Positions 10,701-21,629 are shown, counted from the stretch's first letter. The stretch is 64,000 bases of DNA from Fallopia convolvulus (GCA_964016875.1 OZ024724.1:36045786-36109785), one strand, 5' to 3'. The notes: generated by a model not told the origin, from the sequence alone. Made by a program: numbers and translations.

Positions 10701-11752
10701 GACGTGTTCGGTACCTTGCAACCAAGAAATAAAATCATCGAGATTATAATTACCAAAAAATCCTCAAATTTTACCTTAACGTCACAGCGTGATACATGCG
10801 CCAGATGATCGTTGTCGGCGCGCCGATCGGCACGCGGAGGAGGTGTGCGACGGCGTCGGTTGCCTCGGCAATGGCCTTGGTTTGGACCGTCGCCATCATC
10901 GCTAGGCTCGTCATCTCCATCGTGCTGAGGGCGCCGCTGGTCCCCGCGGTCTCGGTCTTGACGTCGATCCCCATAGTGCTGAGGCCAATCGCGGTTGTCA
11001 CGTCGCTCAAGCCGATCATACTCCGCGTGGTTCTCGGGCAACTTCGGTCTCGAAATCCAATCCCGATCCCGATCTATCCATTCCTCCGAATCATGGACCG
11101 GAGTGTGGTCAAATTCCTCCTCAGAATCCTCCTCGTATTCCGTTCTAGAGTACTCGGAATCCGAACGTGGAGTTGTTGGACTGTGATGACCCTGATAGTC
11201 ATTAACATTGAAATCATCTCGGTCTTTGTTGTTTTACTTTTTATGCGTCGGAGTGACCGTCTTTTTCTTTTTCTTGGCTTGTTGACGTTGCCACTCCTTG
11301 GAGTCATACTCCTCATCGGAATGAACGTCATGAACCTCATGTAAATCTTGGGCCTGATTAGTCGGGCGACTTTCCTTCAAGGACTCCAACCTCTGGATTC
11401 CATTCAAGTTAGACGCTTCAACCATCGGACCCTTGCCCTTCTCTTGTGGTGTAGCCCGCAGTGTCGAGACTTCGGGTGGCATTACGCTCGGATTAGCGGG
11501 CTGCGTGTGGATCGTCACGGCTGGTGGTGCGTGTTGCTCCATGAACCTAGACAGAAGGCGTTTCATTTGAGTGAAACGCGGCTCTAGCACAGGGAGGCCT
11601 TCGACGGGCACTCTACCCGGTTGCGATGCGCCGGTCATCACCAGCAGCTGTGATTGAAGCGCCGACAATTGTTGGCGCTGGTTGTTGAGTCCTTGTTGGT
11701 TGGAATGCCCGTCTCCTTCCATTCTACCGTCACCTATCTCGACCATAGACAT
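7722..11752 (-). pseudogene. Ty3/gypsy gag-pol polyprotein, decayed and 3'-truncated
   Basis: Reading right to left: a gag N-terminus (11752-11234, MSMVEIGDGRM); a retrotransposon gag domain split between frames ('KFEDF' near 10760, 'WWNRFEVDRARKGKAAIAEW' near 10600); and a zinc knuckle CYQCGGLGHLKRDC near 10087-10046. An aspartic protease region follows ('VIIDLGRCGNFLS' near 9790, where D-S/T-G is expected), then reverse transcriptase (9213-8305) and the start of RNase H ('FEIECDASDYGIGG', 'PIAYFSEKL'). The RT box reads YFNDIL instead of YFDDIL (Asn codon at 8359-8361), which removes a metal-binding Asp. In-frame stops lie at 8305-8307 (TAG) and 8023-8025 (TGA), and several frameshifts lie in gag. 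The rest of RNase H and all of integrase are missing. Confidence 0.92.
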
Positions 11753-11813
11753 GAAAAAGTCAAAAGTTCCAAAACAACAAGCAAAAGAAGAGTTGAGATT
11801 TTGTAAGCAAATT

Positions 11814-13352
11814 TGACAAGCACTTTTACGTCGCTATAAAAGCACTGCCAAAGAAAATTCCTAACTTCCTAACCTAGGTATAGTGGAAGCAAGGGTCGAA
11901 CCCAAAAGGACTCAGATTATTCGTATTTATATAATACTACTAAGCAAAAGGGTTTTTTTATGGTTGTAAGCTAAAATCTAAGAAATTTAACTAATTAAAT
12001 CTAAGCAAGTAAAATAAGTTGAGGTTCAAATATGAAGAAAAGCGTCCAACTAGTTTCGTATCCATTGCATACATGAGTTTTGATCATCGATTATCCTTAT
12101 TTCAATTTTCCTTGACTAATCTATTGTGAATTTATGAATTCAAGCTTATTGTGGTTGTTAATATACACCGTCTTTAACAACCTTTTAATCAATTAACCTA
12201 GAAAACCTTTTATGTCAAGTTGATCATGCAATTAAGTTCAAAGCATTCAATAGAAACAATATTCATGAATTCCACCCTCTATTCACGAAGTCTTGTGATT
12301 AAATTTTCCGCCTTTGATTAACCTTAATATACACCGTCTTTAAGTTTAATCAAAGGATTCATCCATGAATAATCAAATTCCACCGTCTATTTAATTATTC
12401 TAGTTGTAATTCAACCTAGAAGTAGAATAGGTGGCCAATCTATTATAATCCTAAGTGAATTTAATCAATTAAGCATTGAGAGATTCAATCTAGTCAAGGC
12501 AAACTAAAATAATTCAAATCTCACAAACAATCATGCATACAACTTCAACTAACTAGTTGGACATGGGAAATTTAGCTAGAAATCGACATTAAAGAAAAAT
12601 CAAACTTACAAAAGTCAAATTGATCTTCAATTGCAAAACTAGGGTTTTGTCTCCCACCAATCTCCAAATTGCATAAAAACTCTAAAAGATAGCATAATCC
12701 CCATCCAAATAAAACCCTAAGTAAAGTATTTATATAAAGTCTAAAAATATATAAAAGAAATAATAGAGTCGGCCCACAAGATCTCGCGGAAGCCCAAGTC
12801 ATCGCCGCGTCAACCGCCGAGCGCGGTTTGGTGCACTTGAGAGCGCGGGGGCGCTCGGAGGCTTTTGGCCGCGCTCCGCCAGCAGCAACTTTAGTGATAC
12901 TTCGGAGGCTGTTTTGACCCCCTTCGAGTTGGAATTTGGACTCGGAGTAAAAATAATAATTGTAGCTCTTCGAGTTATCTTTCCAGTGATACCAAATTCA
13001 GCTTCATCCGACCACTGTAGCTCCCAAAGCAAGCATTGCAAGATAGAGGTGTCAAAATAAGACTCCAATGCATGACCCGAGTTTAAGCGTTTTTATCCCT
13101 CAAGCTCTTGGGCCTTACCTCTTCCAATCTTCACTTGCACCATTTTAAGCCTCATCTTGATCCTCCACAATCATCTAAGATCCATCCCGTCCATGCTTGT
13201 TTACCTAAAGATGTGCAAAACCGAACAAAACAAGCGCAAAACCCGAATTTCCTAGAAAACCTAAACACCTAGAAACTAAGCTAAACTAAGCTAAAACCAT
13301 ACAAATTAAACATAAATATGCATCTTAAACACTACCTAAATGCGAGCTATCA
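11814..13352 (-). repeat. Element A 3' LTR
   Basis: The LTR has TG...CA ends in element orientation. A TATA-like 'tatttatataaag' (+ strand, near 12727) sits in the LTR, with transcription toward lower coordinates. It is the near-identical partner of 15890-17428. Confidence 0.93.
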
Positions 13353-13361
13353 AATTCCCCC
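13353..13361 (-). promoter_or_regulatory. Element A polypurine tract
   Basis: It reads GGGGGAATT in element orientation, directly abutting the 3' LTR start TGATAGC. It primes plus-strand DNA synthesis. The same position in element C reads GGGAGAATT. Confidence 0.85.
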
Positions 13362-13371
13362 ATGCTTGAAC

Positions 13372-13391
13372 CTTGCTTGTCCTCAAGCAAG
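13372..13391. other. Stem-loop beside the polypurine tract (element A)
   Basis: CTTGCTTG-TCCT-CAAGCAAG is a perfect 8-bp stem with a 4-nt loop, 19 bp from the LTR. The same structure lies at 47509-47528 (element C) and 63977-63996. Confidence 0.8.
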
Positions 13392-14990
13392 ACATAAATC
13401 CAAAACACACCACAAAAATACAATCATACATCCATCTCAAATCAAACAAGCATTTCACATATAATCAAAACCCGACCAAGACTTCTCAGCATGCATTATA
13501 ACAAGAAAAAGTAAAGACCATTCATCCATTCTAGACCTAACCAAGATAAATGTGTTTGCACTCAAACTCTCAAGTGTTTAAGGACGTGTTTCACTCAAAA
13601 TCAACCATGAAAACTAGACTACCATAAGCTTGCATCAGCGTACTAAATCTCCACCGCTGGGGATCAAACACATAACAAAAATCATGAGGTCTTTGTAAGG
13701 CTTGTAATGAGGCCAAGGTAAAGAGAAATTTGGAAGGGATAACATTTGGCATGTGGTGCTAAATCCGGGATAAAGAACTAATCCTAACCCAAAATTCAAC
13801 ACACTTCTTCTTACAACACTTCACAACTTCTTTTACCAACTCCATTAACACTTTCAAGCTTTTTGTTTCTTTTTTTTGTTTCTTTTGTTTCTTCTTCAAC
13901 TCTTTCTTTGCTGTTATGAAGACTACTAACAATTGTATTCAACTTTTTCGTTGCTTTGCAACATACTTTCATCTTCATTTTTTTTTCACTTTACACACAA
14001 GAGTTTTATTTCTTCTTTTCCTCCTTTTCTTCTAATTCCCCCATACTCATATATAAACCACACAAAACAAAACATAACCTAAAGTCCTAAATCCCGGATT
14101 ATGGGTCAAGCTTATTAGGCTAGGAAAATTTTGTGGAGCTAATAAAAATAGGCTTAAAGCTCAAAAAAAATAGGGGTGTCAAGAACATGGATCTTGTAAG
14201 GTAGGAAGGGAAATAATAGGCTTATAAGAAACATTGCCTCAATCATTTTAATGTCATGCATTCAATCATATAAAGCAGTCTTGACAAAGAGTCATAACGC
14301 AAGTTCTAGAGCTAGATAATCATGGTGATACACTCAAGAAATATAGAGAACAAATATATCATGAAAGGCCAAAAATATCTCACAAGGCTAATTGTTGTCT
14401 AGAACTTCAGAATAAATCAAATACTCAAGCTAAATACATGCTCCATCCTATAATCAAGGTAATTAATCAATGATCATGCTTATATCATATCAACTTCAGC
14501 ATATCATGCAAATCATGGGTTCGGACTTATACTCAACTTAGAAACACAAGAGGAAACAAACAATGGGGAAATAAGAACCTAAATGCAGTATTTTTGTATT
14601 TTTTTTCAACTTTTTCTGATTTTTTTCATTTTTTTTAAGCAATGCATGCAAAAATTTTAAATATGACCTAATCTAATGCAACTATATGCAATGCAAAAGT
14701 AATTCCCTTCCCCCATGCTTAAAACATATTTTGTCCCTAAAGTATAGTAAAAAGAAAAGGAAAGAGAAAAACTCACAAAGAAACTAGCTATCCGGGTAAT
14801 GCGGCAGGAAATCCGACGGTGGTGGTGAAGGCTTCTTCGGGTTATCAATCTTCAGACCTAGGATATCTAACACACACACCAAACTACCTAAAAAGAAAAA
14901 GATTATAACTGAAAAACAAAACTACTCTAAACCTTGGGTTGCCTCCCAAGAAGCGCTTGCTTAACGTCATTAGCTTGACTCTTAGCATGA
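13392..14990 (-). other. Element A 3' untranslated interior
   Basis: AT-rich with no credible reading frame. It is collinear with C at 45917-47500 in opposite orientation. The 14145-14545 part is collinear with fragment B at 21584-21629 plus 36804-37165. A block 'ggttgcctcccaagaagcgcttgcttaacg' at 14937 is the widespread 'gcttcttgg-aggcaaccca' leader-type motif of plant LTR elements. Confidence 0.7.
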
Positions 14991-15779
14991 TTAGACAAGA
15001 TTAGACATTGTCAATGCCCTTAGCAACCTGTCAAACCCCTGTGCATACATCTCAGAAAAGCATAAGTAACACAATGATAAATTAAAGATGCATAATATAA
15101 CTTTCAAAGACCGTTTTAATTTATCAAACGTGTGTGCCCAATTTTCATGAGATTGCATATGCTCAAAAAAATTCAACACAAGTGGTGATGTCATAAAATA
15201 CTTACAGTATGGGTCAAAGTACTTGTCACCATTACCACTTTCCTCTAAGATGAATTGTGAGTATTCTCTAGTACCAACCTTAAACTCACTTGGTACTATA
15301 GGCTTCTCCATGTCAAAAGGGATTAAACTTGGCTCCTTGGTGCTCTCTTCATGTTGAATTATAGGAACAAAATCATATTGGACATTAAAGTCATCCTCAT
15401 AACCAAACTCAACTCTAGCGGATTCCTCCTCAACTTGCACTTGGGTGTCTAACTCAAGGGCATTTGATTCCAATGCAACCTCTCCCATCATTGGATAGGG
15501 AATTGGTGGAGATAATTCGACTAGCATACATTGATAGCTCAAGTAGCAAAAGAAATCCCAACACTCTTCTGGTTCCATACACCAAAGCCTATCATTGCTC
15601 ATGTACTCTGCAAGCCCTCGAGTCTGAGAATTCAAACCGTCTAGGATGCATTCACATAATTCTCTCTCACATGGATAATAACCCAGCAAAGTACCATATT
15701 CATGAATCTTTTGTTGTACTCTAGCAAAATACTCATGAAAATATTCATCCTTTAGTTGTCTACATACAAACATAGCCAT
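14991..15779 (-). CDS. Conserved protein of unknown function in element A
   Basis: An intact 262-codon frame opens with MAMFVCRQLKDEYFHEYF about 110 bp from the primer site, the usual place for gag. I recognise no zinc knuckle, protease or capsid motif. The N-terminal 80 residues ('ADYMSN/AEYMSND', 'EECWDFF') and C-terminal 80 residues ('CKYF', 'LKRSL', 'ILCIFNLSL') have clear counterparts in element C (41969-42205, 45620-45829). The middle is acidic and less conserved. Conservation at both ends across two elements with quite different LTRs suggests a real, possibly gag-derived protein rather than chance. The function is unknown. Confidence 0.6.
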   Translation of the reverse strand: MAMFVCRQLKDEYFHEYFARVQQKIHEYGTLLGYYPCERELCECILDGLNSQTRGLAEYMSNDRLWCMEPEECWDFFCYLSYQCMLVELSPPIPYPMMGEVALESNALELDTQVQVEEESARVEFGYEDDFNVQYDFVPIIQHEESTKEPSLIPFDMEKPIVPSEFKVGTREYSQFILEESGNGDKYFDPYCKYFMTSPLVLNFFEHMQSHENWAHTFDKLKRSLKVILCIFNLSLCYLCFSEMYAQGFDRLLRALTMSNLV

Positions 15780-15867
15780 GGATCAGTAGCACGGGTGTTA
15801 TGAACCGTAAGATAGGTTCACAACACCAAAAATAGTAATACTAAATAAACACAAATAAATAGCCGAG

Positions 15868-15885
15868 TCCCCGGCAACGGCGCCA
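15868..15885 (-). promoter_or_regulatory. Element A primer-binding site (tRNA-Asp)
   Basis: TGGCGCCGTTGCCGGGGA lies four bases (AATT) inside the 5' LTR. It is complementary over 18 bases to the 3' end of plant tRNA-Asp(GTC), the primer class known for Athila elements. Confidence 0.9.
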
Positions 15886-15889
15886 AATT

Positions 15890-17428
15890 TGACAAGCACT
15901 TTTACGTCGCTATAAAAGCACTGCCAAAGAAAATTCCTAACTTCCTAACCTAGGTATAGTGGAAGCAAGGGTCGAACCCAAAAGGACTCAGATTATTCGT
16001 ATTTATATAATACTACTAAGCAGAAGGTTTTTTTTATGGTTGTAAGCTAAAATCTAAGAAATTAAACTAATTAAAGCTAAGCAAGTAAAATAAGTTGAGG
16101 TTCAAATATGGAGAAAAGCGTCCAACTAGTTTCGTATCCATTGCATACATGAGTTTTGATCATCGATTATCCTTATTTCATTTTCCCTTGACTAATCTAT
16201 TGTGAATTTATGAATTCAAGCTTATTGTGGTTGTTAATATACACCGTCTTTAACAACCTTTTAATCAATTAACCTAGAAAACCTTCTATGTCAAGTTGAT
16301 CATGCAATTAAGTTCAAAGCATTCAATAGAAACAATATTCATGAATTCCACCGTCTATTCACGAAGTCTTGTGATTAAATTCTCCGCCTTTGATTAACCT
16401 TAATATACACCGTCTTTAAGTTTAATCAAAGGATTCATCCATGAATAATCAAATTCCACCGTCTATTTAATTATTCTAGTTGTAATTCAACCTAGAAGTA
16501 GAATAGGTGGCCAATCTATTATAATCCTAAGTGAATTTAATCAATTAAGCATTGAGAGATTCAATCTAGTCAAGGCAAACTAAAATAATTCAAATTTCAC
16601 AAACAATCATGCATACAACTTCAACTAACTAGTTGGACATGGGAAATTTAGCTAGAAATCGACATTAAAGAAAAATCAAACTTACAAAAGTCAAATTGAT
16701 CTTCAATTGCAAAACTAGGGTTTTGTCTCCCACCAATCTCCAAATTGCATAAAAACTCAAAAAGATAGCATAATCCCCATCCAAATAAAACCCTAAGTAA
16801 AGTATTTATATAAAGTCTAAAAATATATAAAAGAAATAATAGAGTCGGCCCACAAGATCTCGCGGAAGCCCAAGTCATCGCCGCGTCAACCCCCGAGCGC
16901 GGTTTGGTGCACTTGAGAGCGCGGGGGCGCTCGGAGGCTTTTGGCCGCGCTCCGCCAGCAGCAACTTTAGTGACACTTCGGAGGCTGTTTTGACCCCCTT
17001 CGAGTTGGAATTTGGACTCGGAGTAAAAATAGGAATTGTAGCTCTTCGAGTTAGCTTTCCAGTGATACCAAATTCAGCTTCATCCTACCCTTGTAGCTCT
17101 CAAACCAAGCATTGCAAGATAGAGGTGTCAAAATAAGACTCCAATGCATGACCCGAGTTTAAGCGTTTTTATCCCTCAAGCTCTTGGGCCTTACCTCTTC
17201 CAATCTTCACTTGCACCATTTTAAGCCTCATCTTGATCCTCCACAATCATCTAAGATCCATCCCGTCCATGCTTGTTTACCTAAAGATCTGCAAAACCGA
17301 ACAAAACAAGCGCAAAACCCGAATTTCCTAGAAAACCTAAACACCTAGAAACTAAGCTAAACTAAGCTAAAACCATACAAATTAAACATAAATATGCATC
17401 TTAAACACTACCTAAATGCGAGCTATCA
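15890..17428 (-). repeat. Element A 5' LTR
   Basis: 1539 bp, the partner of 11814-13352, with the same ends and the same TATA-like box near 16803. Confidence 0.93.
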
Positions 17429-18094
17429 AAGGCTCACCACGCCTTGGCACGTAAGAGCATAAGAGAGAAAGGGAAGGATCTCAGTCTAAGAGGAAAGGCG
17501 AGATTGTGTTGTAACAAAAAGGAAACAACCAAGATATGTCAATAAGGAAGATATGAAAATCAAGGCAAGAAAAGATTGCAAAAATAAAAGAGGGAAGTGC
17601 CGAAAATATGTGAGATGCTTGCCTTATTTTAGCTTGTGTATCTCACAAGATCTTTGGAGATCTTTTAAATGATTTTTTTATATTGGATAAAGATTGCCTT
17701 ATTTTGGCTTTTCTCTTCCAAAAATATTTTTTTTTATTATTTTTAAGGCAACTAACAAGATTTACTGGATTTTATCCTCCAAGATTCTTGCCCTCAACAA
17801 CCCACACGAAATAATGGCCAAATCGGACCAAATCTCGTACAAACACAAAAAAAAAAGAATGGTGTGCACAACTCAATCAATTCAAACAAGCAAAATGAAT
17901 GCAAGCATGAATTGAAAACTCAAGACGATAAACCGAAAAACAAGTGCAAGTCGGCAAGAACACGGTTTTTTTTAATTGTACGAATCAAAAAACAATGGAT
18001 GTTGGTAGAGATGAGGGAAGCTTAATGAAAATTGGATGGGAAAAAAATTCGTGCAAAAAACGAGTAAATGTGTGAGAAAGACTTACCCAATCCT
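17429..18094 (-). other. Leader of the split gypsy element
   Basis: Purine-rich DNA with no gene lies between the primer site and element A. It is the natural 5' untranslated region of the gypsy element whose gag starts at 11752 on the other side of element A. Confidence 0.55.
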
Positions 18095-18108
18095 TGGCTC
18101 TGATGCCA
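18095..18108 (-). promoter_or_regulatory. Gypsy primer-binding site, initiator-Met-tRNA type
   Basis: TGGCATCAGAGCCA, two bases inside the LTR end. It differs at one base from the usual plant TGGTATCAGAGC site. Confidence 0.7.
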
Positions 18109-18110
18109 AT

Positions 18111-18720
18111 TGATGTGAACCCCGTTGAGGACTCACGAGCGGATCTTTGCTTGGACTCGTAAATGGTCTTCTTATGTCGGAACCGATAGATTTTGAGACG
18201 TAAATGCCTAGACTGGGTCGAGATTTAAGTGAAAGGATTGAGAAGGGGGCTTCGTTTGACAAAAGCCAGGAGAGTATGAGGTTGGGAAAAAGAATAGTGG
18301 TGACGCCTTAATAATAACTTTGGAGAAAACTCGACATCATAACAATATATTAAACAAAGCATAGCAAACAAAGGGGGGGCTTGGCTCTTTTATAGAGAAG
18401 ATGGCACGCCAAACCCTAGCAAAGCCCTAGTGGCATGGGCGACACATGGGGGACGCACCCACACAACCCAAATGCAATCCCAAGCCCAAAACTCTAAACA
18501 AAAATAGAAATTACAGAAAGGGAAATGTTTCGAAATGGAAATAATGCTAAAAACAGTAATAAACATAGATGGTCACGCTGGCCTAGTCGCGAGTGTCGCG
18601 ACAAGGCTGTGAAAAGGCATCGGCGTGCCAAGACATGTCGTGGCATGGGCGTCGGGGCGCGACAAGGCGAGGCAGCTTGAACCTCAAGTGACGGGACTGG
18701 TGCGCACCCGAACCTCATGT
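18111..18720 (-). repeat. Gypsy 5' LTR (outer boundary approximate)
   Basis: It ends ...GGTTCACATCA at the primer site in element orientation. A TATA box CTATAAAAGAGCC lies at about 18388-18400. GC-rich upstream sequence continues to about 18700. The TG start was not identified with certainty. Confidence 0.55.
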
Positions 18721-19004
18721 GTCGAGGCCGAGGTGCACCAGAACCTCAAGTTCCCGCGCCGGGTTGGCCCGGCTTGGCACGGTGCTTGGCAATTGATGCA
18801 GTGAAGCCAGTCATGTCTCCTACCGACGTCGATGAGTTGATTCGAGTGCCTTCTGATGGACCAATTACTAGGAGTCAGGCTAAGAAGATTGCTCAAGGCA
18901 CAACAACGATCTTAGTTCCATTGGCAGCTATTGTTGAAGGGTCCAGCAAGACGAGATGGTTCACTTACATTCGGCGTCAACTAAGCCTGGATTCAATGGA
19001 TTGA
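18721..19004 (+). pseudogene. C-terminal tail of a Ty3/gypsy polyprotein
   Basis: 'VDELIRVPSDGPITRSQAKKIAQ' (about 18826-18895) is the post-integrase tail found in many plant gypsy polyproteins, where G-P-I/M-T-R-S is conserved. The frame stops at 19004. No integrase precedes it; GC-rich sequence of other origin adjoins at the left. Confidence 0.6.
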
Positions 19005-19870
19005 TTAATGGGCCAAGTTTCACACTATTTCCTTATTTAGAAACATGCAATAGCTTATCTCACTTTAGGGCTGAATTTAGTAAGTGATAGGGTGAGATAA
19101 GTTGTTACATGGGTCAAAGTCAAACATTTGACTTGACCAATCTAAATATGGAAAATATCAGTTTTATATCTTTTATTTATTTAGACATTTTTATTTAAGT
19201 TGTTAAGAGATATTTTCAATCAATATAGGATGATGTTAATTGGTTGATAATCACTTTCCTATCTTTTTGTTATCTTTTAAATATTTTAAGTTTGTCAAGA
19301 TATTTTTCTTAAATAAATAAATCAGCCATAATTTGTTTTATTTAAGGGAGATCTATTTTGTTATAGCTTTAGATCTTTTATTATATCTTGGGAAGCAAGA
19401 CATGTGCCTTCTCTCTCCTTAGGGCCGCCCACATGTTGTTTCTTGCTCTCCAAGATTCAGTTATTGTATTGCCTATTTATACTTTGCTTTTTCATTAATA
19501 AAAATCAGCTTGAGAGAGATTAAACCCAAATTGGTGTGATCTATCTCTTGGGCCAATATACACGGTGTTTGCTATTGTTTGGGGACTCAACCTGATCGAT
19601 CCTCATCCTCATAATCTCATTCGAAATTCTCTCTTAGTTCTTTGTGTTCAATTCAGTTTGTTCACTCAAATTGATCAATTGATTAGTTCTAGTTTTGATT
19701 GTTAATGATCAATCTAGTTTATCAATTGGATTTAGCGTTAGAGCCAATCCAATTGAACTATCCCTTTTGATTGAATCTAAGTGTTCAAACCGGATTCGTT
19801 CATATTCAATCCGAGTTCATCATTACTTGTGAAACAAGATACTGACTTTAAAAGCTTTATAGGTTCAAAA
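19005..19870 (+). repeat. Probable LTR downstream of the gypsy tail
   Basis: AT-rich, with a TATA-like 'cctatttatactttgc' (about 19471) and 'attaataaaaa' (about 19494) as expected of U3-R-U5. It follows the polyprotein tail as a 3' LTR would. No matching partner exists in the window, so its boundaries are unproven. Confidence 0.5.
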
Positions 19871-19941
19871 TTCACATTACGAGGCAAGATCGGGATCCTG
19901 TTGGGTTGCATATGAGGTTTCTTAGGAGCAATCCGAGGCAA

Positions 19942-20175
19942 TCATGTATTAGAAATAGCGGCTGGCACGACACCGAGGGTGAGGTTCTCGGTGCCGCGGT
20001 GCATGGCGTCGGCCTGGAGTAGTGGTGTGTCTCCGATGAAGGGGACGCACTTGAAGAGGGGTGCGTCGGTGGATGCACCGTGGCTCGCGTAAGCCCGCGC
20101 GACGAGGGACGTCGTGGCTCGAGCTATTGCACAGGTCTTGGCTCGAGTAATGGGTCCGTTAGAGCACACGGACAA
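19942..20175 (-). pseudogene. Second gypsy polyprotein tail, opposite orientation
   Basis: On the minus strand 'EEDLSVCSNGPITRAKTCAIAR' (about 20175-20105) repeats the G-P-I-T-R tail motif of 18826-18895. The frame then runs through an unrecognised stretch to a stop at 19942. It is a fragment only and points toward the first tail. Confidence 0.5.
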
Positions 20176-20199
20176 GTCTTCCTCTTCCTGGCTGGCGGT

Positions 20200-21061
20200 T
20201 AATGTGCGGCTCACATCATGTTGCTTTGGGAGAAGAGAGCCAAGAAGAGATATGACACTTGATCGGGAAGCACCGTCGGGCCAGGACAAAGCCGAATTTC
20301 CTCCAATCCGGCACTTGGGAGAACTGGAAGATGACGCATTGGTCCACAGAGGCGTTCAAAGCCAAGTGTGCGCGCCAAAAGCAAATCCGGAATGTCAATT
20401 CGGCGAACCATAGTAGCGGTTCGAGGTCCCACCTCGACACCATGCGTCGAATTGTACGTATGTTATTTTAATTTGATTAAACTTAAATTAAGTTAGTTAT
20501 TCTTAACAGGTCGTAACACGCTTGATTAATTTCGTAGGACGAACAACGGCGTCGCCACATTACGCCTCTCGAGCTTCTCATCAAGAGGCACATGCAAGGC
20601 ATCGATCAGCATTTTATAGACGAGTAGTCGGCCTTCATCGCTGTAAGTTTTAATTATTTTACGTCTTATTTAATTTCGTATATTATTATTTTTATTTATA
20701 TTATTACGTATTTTGTTAGGCTCGGACCCAAGAGATCCTCTCCTAGAGGTCCTCGGAATCGGGCATCCCGCCGTCCTTTCAGAACGAGTGTGATGCCTAT
20801 TTGATGGCCGATGGGGGGGGGGGGCGGGAGGCTCCGTCTTCGGCCTTGGCAACACCGCCTCCGAGTTTACAGCGAGCGATTGATGGTGCCACGTCGCCCA
20901 ACGTCGGGCTTAGGCAAATTGTGGCGGACCTACAGAGTAGGATGCTCGAGGTCGAGGCGTTCATGCAGCGGATGCGAAGTGGAGGCTTCGACCCGTAGAC
21001 CGGTGGGTCCCGCCAGCCCAGTCCCGACTGGAATTACCAGGAGCGGACGGCTCCGGCGAAG
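20200..21061 (+). pseudogene. CACTA second gene (Ptta/En/Spm, TNPA-like), broken
   Basis: 'WENWKMTHWSTEAFKAKC', 'RNVNSANHSSGSRSHL' (20310-20440) match the plant Ptta/En/Spm transposase pattern W-x-F-...-N-R-...-H-x-G-S-x-S. After an intron (about 20455-20537) 'RRRHITPLELLIKRH' and 'HFIDE' follow, then TAG and a second intron (about 20642-20719). The last part (20801-20998) carries a likely C-terminal coiled coil, 'LRQIVADLQSRMLEVEAFMQRM', after a run of twelve G at 20812. It sits upstream of a CACTA right terminus in the correct orientation. The in-frame TAG and G-run argue for a relic. Confidence 0.55.
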
Positions 21062-21224
21062 CCGGCTAGATTAGTGTTTTTTTGTAAATATTGTAAATTA
21101 TTTAAATTTATGTAAATTAATGTGAATTATGTAAATTAATGAATTTATGTAAATTAATGAATTAATATGAATTTTTTAAATTAATTCGTAATTTTTTTTA
21201 AAAATAAAAAATAAATTGGAATGG

Positions 21225-21583
21225 AAACATGATTGTGCACCCCAAGGCGCACGATTGTGCGCTTTGCTCTCAGATAATGGCAAGGGCCGTGCGATTTTTT
21301 TAATAATTTTAGCGACCATATGGTCGCTAGTTCTCGACTGGTCGCCATGGTTTGGCCCCAAGTAGCGTCCACGTGGTCGCTGTGGTCACCACAGTGTTGG
21401 CGACCATGGGCGAGTATGGTCTCTATGTGGCGACCATATGGTCGCTAGATGCAATGACCATATGGTCGCCATGGTCGCTATATTCAGCGACCACATGGTC
21501 GCCAAGTGGTTAGCGACCGACCTTTTAGTGACCACATTTAGCGACCATATTTATGATCGCTAAATGCGCATTTTTTGTAGTGA
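21225..21583 (+). repeat. CACTA right terminus with subterminal palindromes (copy 2)
   Basis: About ten GCGACCATATGGTCGC-type palindromes lie between 21305 and 21570. The element ends GCGCATTTTTTGTAGTG at 21583, the inverted form of a CACTACAAAAAATGCGC terminal repeat, which is diagnostic for CACTA. Unrelated sequence (fragment B) starts at 21584. The matching left end is not found in the window. Confidence 0.82.
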
Positions 21584-21629
21584 AATAGGCTTAAGACTCA
21601 AAAAGATGGGGCACCAAAAACAAGGATCT
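21584..21629 (-). mobile_element. Fragment B, left piece (relative of element A)
   Basis: 'aaataggcttaagactcaa' and 'caaggatct' align with element A at 14145-14190. The interruption after GATCT is the target site of the solo LTR, and B resumes at 36804. Confidence 0.75.

Larger units (their letters stand above)
11814..17428 (-). mobile_element. Element A: full-length non-autonomous LTR retrotransposon
   Basis: Two 1539-bp direct repeats (11814-13352, 15890-17428) begin TGACAAG and end GCTATCA on the + strand, that is TGATAGC...TTGTCA in element orientation. By my reading they differ at roughly 25 positions, about 98% identical. A tRNA-Asp primer site, a polypurine tract and one reading frame lie inside the 2.5 kb interior. 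No gag zinc knuckle, protease, RT or integrase is present, so replication must depend on another element. The interior ends resemble Athila/Tat-type plant Ty3 elements. No 5-bp target duplication is visible: the flanks are aaatt (left) and aaggc (right). Confidence 0.92.
7710..18720 (-). mobile_element. Ty3/gypsy retrotransposon relic, split by element A
   Basis: The minus-strand element runs from a 5' LTR (18111 to about 18720), primer site and leader (17429-18110) into gag-pol (11752-7722). Element A (11814-17428) lies between leader and gag. No 3' LTR remains. At 7710-7721 the 12-mer tgatgtgaaccc is identical to the terminal bases of the 5' LTR at 18111, exactly where pol breaks off. The right boundary of the LTR is approximate because no target duplication could be found. 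Confidence 0.7.

Noticed and set aside
10796..11344. 182-residue plus-strand frame
   Set aside because: It lies antisense to gypsy gag; its hydrophobic composition reflects the complement of an Asp/Arg-rich gag region.
15868..15885. A tRNA-Asp gene
   Set aside because: Only the 3' 18 bases of the tRNA are present, at the retroelement primer-site position; there is no tRNA body.
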